Shown in pieces: positions 4,711 to 6,176 of a stretch of DNA of 6,176 nt. The notes beneath the pieces are model-generated. The model made no database searches. It was not told the DNA's origin and saw only the letters and a program-made list of their open reading frames with translations. This DNA is from Halanaerobium sp051746665 (GTDB lineage Bacteria > Bacillota > Halanaerobiia > Halanaerobiales > Halanaerobiaceae). The stretch is taken from NCBI GenBank assembly GCA_051746665.1, contig JBNJFG010000104.1, forward strand, positions 1 through 6,176, in the 5' to 3' direction. Position 1 is the stretch's first letter, and each line of letters opens with the position of its first letter. The position numbers and the translations under genes were made by a program.

Positions 4711-5499
4711 ATGGAGAGTATCTTCGTTTTAGGGATTGTAATGTTTATAATAGCCACTTTTATGGCTATGGTTGGTAAAGGTGGAGGCAATTTTTACTTG
4801 CTGGCCATGATTTCAGCGGGAGTTTCAATGCAGCACGCAGCAACAACTTCTCAGTTGATTATGATGACAACTGCTGGAGTTTCTATGCTGGTTTTTAATA
4901 AAAGCAAAAGAATTGACTGGAAACTGGCTTTGATAATTGATCCGGCTACTGATATTATGGCTTTTGTAGGTGGTTATCTAGCAGGTGGCTTTGATGATTA
5001 TATTCTTAAACTAATTTTTGCTGGGATATTAATTGTTGTTTCTTTCTTTATGTTTTTACCAGTTAAAGAGAAGAAAATTAGTTCAGAAAATAAATTTGGC
5101 TATTGGAAAAGAGAATTTAATGGTTATAATTATGTAGTTAACTTGTGGCTTGCAATTCCAATAGCAGCAGCAACTGGTTTTTTTGCTGGTGCGATTGGAA
5201 TTTCAGGGGGGTCATTTAAGGTTCCTTTAATGGTTTTAGCATGTGGTGTGCCAATTACAGTTGCAGTAGGTACATCTTCTGCAATGGTTGCTGTCACAGC
5301 ATTAACTGGTTTTCTCGGCCATAGTTTACATGGAAATATAAATCTAGGATTGTCTATTCCATTAGCTTTAATTGCAGTAGTTGGGGGGATAGTTGGAAGC
5401 AGAACAGCAATTAATATAGATAGTAAGAATTTAAAGCTTGTATTTGCTTTAATAAATACTGCTGCTGCAATATTTATGATAGTTAATATAATAAGATAA
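4711..5499 (+). CDS. TauE/SafE-family membrane anion exporter
   Basis: A 262-residue inner-membrane protein with about eight hydrophobic segments in two related halves, the usual TauE/SafE size. Members export sulfite, sulfoacetate or other organosulfur and organic anions. The repeat signature appears twice: GKGGGNFYLLAMISAGVSMQ... (from residue 22) with TTSQ and a following membrane helix, and GISGGSFKVPLMVLACGVP... (from 163) with GTSSAMVAVTALTGFLGH. The first copy lacks the Pro that the second (FKVP) has and that the family usually shows. A charged loop (about 117-140, KEKKISSENKFGYWKREF) joins the halves. The ATG has GGGGGAG (4696-4702) 8 nt upstream. It has its own extended -10 promoter and no partner in its unit. 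The substrate cannot be assigned; a sulfur anion would suit the thiol and metalloid neighbourhood, by inference only. Confidence 0.92.
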   Translation: MESIFVLGIVMFIIATFMAMVGKGGGNFYLLAMISAGVSMQHAATTSQLIMMTTAGVSMLVFNKSKRIDWKLALIIDPATDIMAFVGGYLAGGFDDYILKLIFAGILIVVSFFMFLPVKEKKISSENKFGYWKREFNGYNYVVNLWLAIPIAAATGFFAGAIGISGGSFKVPLMVLACGVPITVAVGTSSAMVAVTALTGFLGHSLHGNINLGLSIPLALIAVVGGIVGSRTAINIDSKNLKLVFALINTAAAIFMIVNIIR

Positions 5500-5596
5500 T
5501 TGAAGGATTTTTAAAGCTGGGTTAGTGTTGAGAATATAAAATACCTCTTACATATTTTCAAGGAATTAATATTTTACATAATTATATGTTTAATTA

Positions 5597-5624
5597 TAAA
5601 TCAATTATTTAATTTTTTGATTTA
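5597..5624. repeat. 8-bp inverted repeat overlapping the -35 of the right ylbF-type gene
   Basis: TAAATCAA (5597-5604) and TTGATTTA (5617-5624) are perfect complements with a 12-bp gap. The right arm overlaps the -35 TTGATT. No U-tract follows, so an operator is more likely than a terminator. The ATCAA/TTGAT arms resemble the half-sites in the divergent arsR region, but with a different spacing. Confidence 0.5.
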
Positions 5625-5645
5625 AATAGATATCTTTAGTATACT
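5617..5645 (+). promoter_or_regulatory. Probable promoter of the right ylbF-type gene
   Basis: TTGATT (5617-5622, 4/6) and TATACT (5640-5645, 5/6) are 17 bp apart. The -10 lies inside the perfect palindrome TAGTATACTA (5637-5646), and the -35 lies in the right arm of an inverted repeat. The leader is about 60 nt. A closer TATAAT at 5688 is too near the ribosome binding site to be used. Confidence 0.5.
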
Positions 5646-5711
5646 AATGATAGTAATCTAATTTTAAATGAAAATTTTAAGAATTTTTATAATAAACTGG
5701 AGGTTTTATTA

Positions 5712-6050
5712 ATGTCAAAAGTGATTAAAAAAGCTGAAAATTTAGCTGATGCAATTGTAGAATCAGAAGAATTTGTGGATATGGTGAAAGCAGAGAAAAA
5801 AATAGACTCAGACAAAGATGCTTCAGAATTAGTTGGAAAAATTGAAACTTTACAAAAGAAAATTGATAAAAATAAAAGCAGTAAAGAACTTAAAGAGAAA
5901 ATGTCTGCTCTGCAGAAAAGAATGTGGGAGAATAATAAAATAAAATCCTTTATGCAAAAACAGCAGGAGTTTAATAAATTAATGTCTAAAATTCATAAAA
6001 GAATTAATCAAGGTTTATCGCCAGAGGTTTCTGAAAATAAATCTAATTAA
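5712..6050 (+). CDS. YlbF/YmcA-family protein without cysteines
   Basis: A 112-residue, lysine- and glutamate-rich helical protein of the Com_YlbF family, paralogous to the product of 24-368. The two align almost without gaps: MSKVIKKAENLADAIVESEE matches the other N-terminus, KELKEKMSALQKRMWENNKI matches the central helix, and QKQQEFNKLMSKI matches its QSQKQFNQLMNAV. This copy has no cysteine: its tail ends SPEVSENKSN in place of GCSCGGNC, so it cannot supply cluster ligands itself. It may be the partner subunit of a heteromer, as RicA and RicF are in Bacillus (inference). TGGAGG (5698-5703) sits 8 nt before the ATG, within a leader nearly identical to that of its paralogue. It is a single gene with its own promoter; the terminator lies about 100 bp downstream. 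Confidence 0.88.
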   Translation: MSKVIKKAENLADAIVESEEFVDMVKAEKKIDSDKDASELVGKIETLQKKIDKNKSSKELKEKMSALQKRMWENNKIKSFMQKQQEFNKLMSKIHKRINQGLSPEVSENKSN

Positions 6051-6148
6051 TAAAAATTGCTGTTTATTTCAATAGGAAAAAAAGTTTATAGCTGAAATTT
6101 GGAAAAGTTGATAGTATTAAGTTGTAAATAATCTCATAATAATTATTC

Positions 6149-6173
6149 AAAACCGCCTTTTGGGCGGTTTTTT
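6149..6173 (+). terminator. Rho-independent terminator after the right ylbF-type gene
   Basis: AAAACCGCC (6149-6157) pairs with GGCGGTTTT (6163-6171) around a TTTTG loop, and the T run continues to 6173. The GC-rich core stands out in this AT-rich window. The reverse orientation has four Ts, so it may also stop a converging gene beyond the right edge. The 98 bp between the gene and the stem show no other structure. Confidence 0.9.
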
Positions 6174-6176
6174 GTT

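Noticed and set aside
5688..5693. Perfect TATAAT just before the right ylbF-type gene
   Set aside because: Its start would fall on the TGGAGG binding site, and there is no -35 at a suitable distance. The promoter at 5617-5645 fits better.

Overview
The window is strongly AT-rich (about 30% G+C by eye), with purine-rich Shine-Dalgarno sites, sigma-A-type promoters and short intergenic gaps. With the YlbF-type proteins, this suggests a low-GC anaerobic Firmicute of the Clostridia/Halanaerobiales kind. That placement is inference; no rRNA or other marker gene is present. Eight of the nine genes are recognisable by family; only the substrate or exact role is open for most of them.

Layout. The left third reads on the minus strand: a 114-aa YlbF-family protein with a cysteine-rich tail (24-368) on its own promoter, then a two-gene operon in which a class I glutamine-amidotransferase-like hydrolase (peptidase C26, 815-1564) is transcribed first and overlaps an ArsR-type repressor (508-822) by 8 bp. 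A 314-bp divergent control region (1565-1878) separates this from plus-strand genes: a second ArsR-type repressor (1879-2244), an ArsP/DUF318-type permease whose GTG start shares one base with the arsR stop (2244-3209), and a small CxxC thioredoxin-fold protein (3274-3504). A strong terminator preceded by three 18-bp tandem repeats closes that unit. Single genes follow: a tandem-domain universal stress protein (3675-4529), a TauE/SafE-type anion exporter with its own extended -10 promoter (4711-5499), and a second YlbF-family protein without cysteines (5712-6050), ending in a clear rho-independent terminator.

How the genes work together. The core is a metal(loid)/thiol-responsive module: two CxC-bearing ArsR repressors, a CSC-motif permease and a thiol-redox protein. 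The family precedent is efflux of trivalent (methyl)arsenicals, or of copper, zinc or thiol compounds. The C26 hydrolase in the partner operon has an unusual N-terminal CxC, and may act on a gamma-glutamyl thiol or metal conjugate (hypothesis). A TauE/SafE exporter and a Usp protein fit a stress and sulfur-anion theme, but they have separate promoters. Two paralogue pairs (YlbF and ArsR) are arranged almost as a mirror image around the divergent region. No mobile element, CRISPR array, tRNA or rRNA gene was seen.
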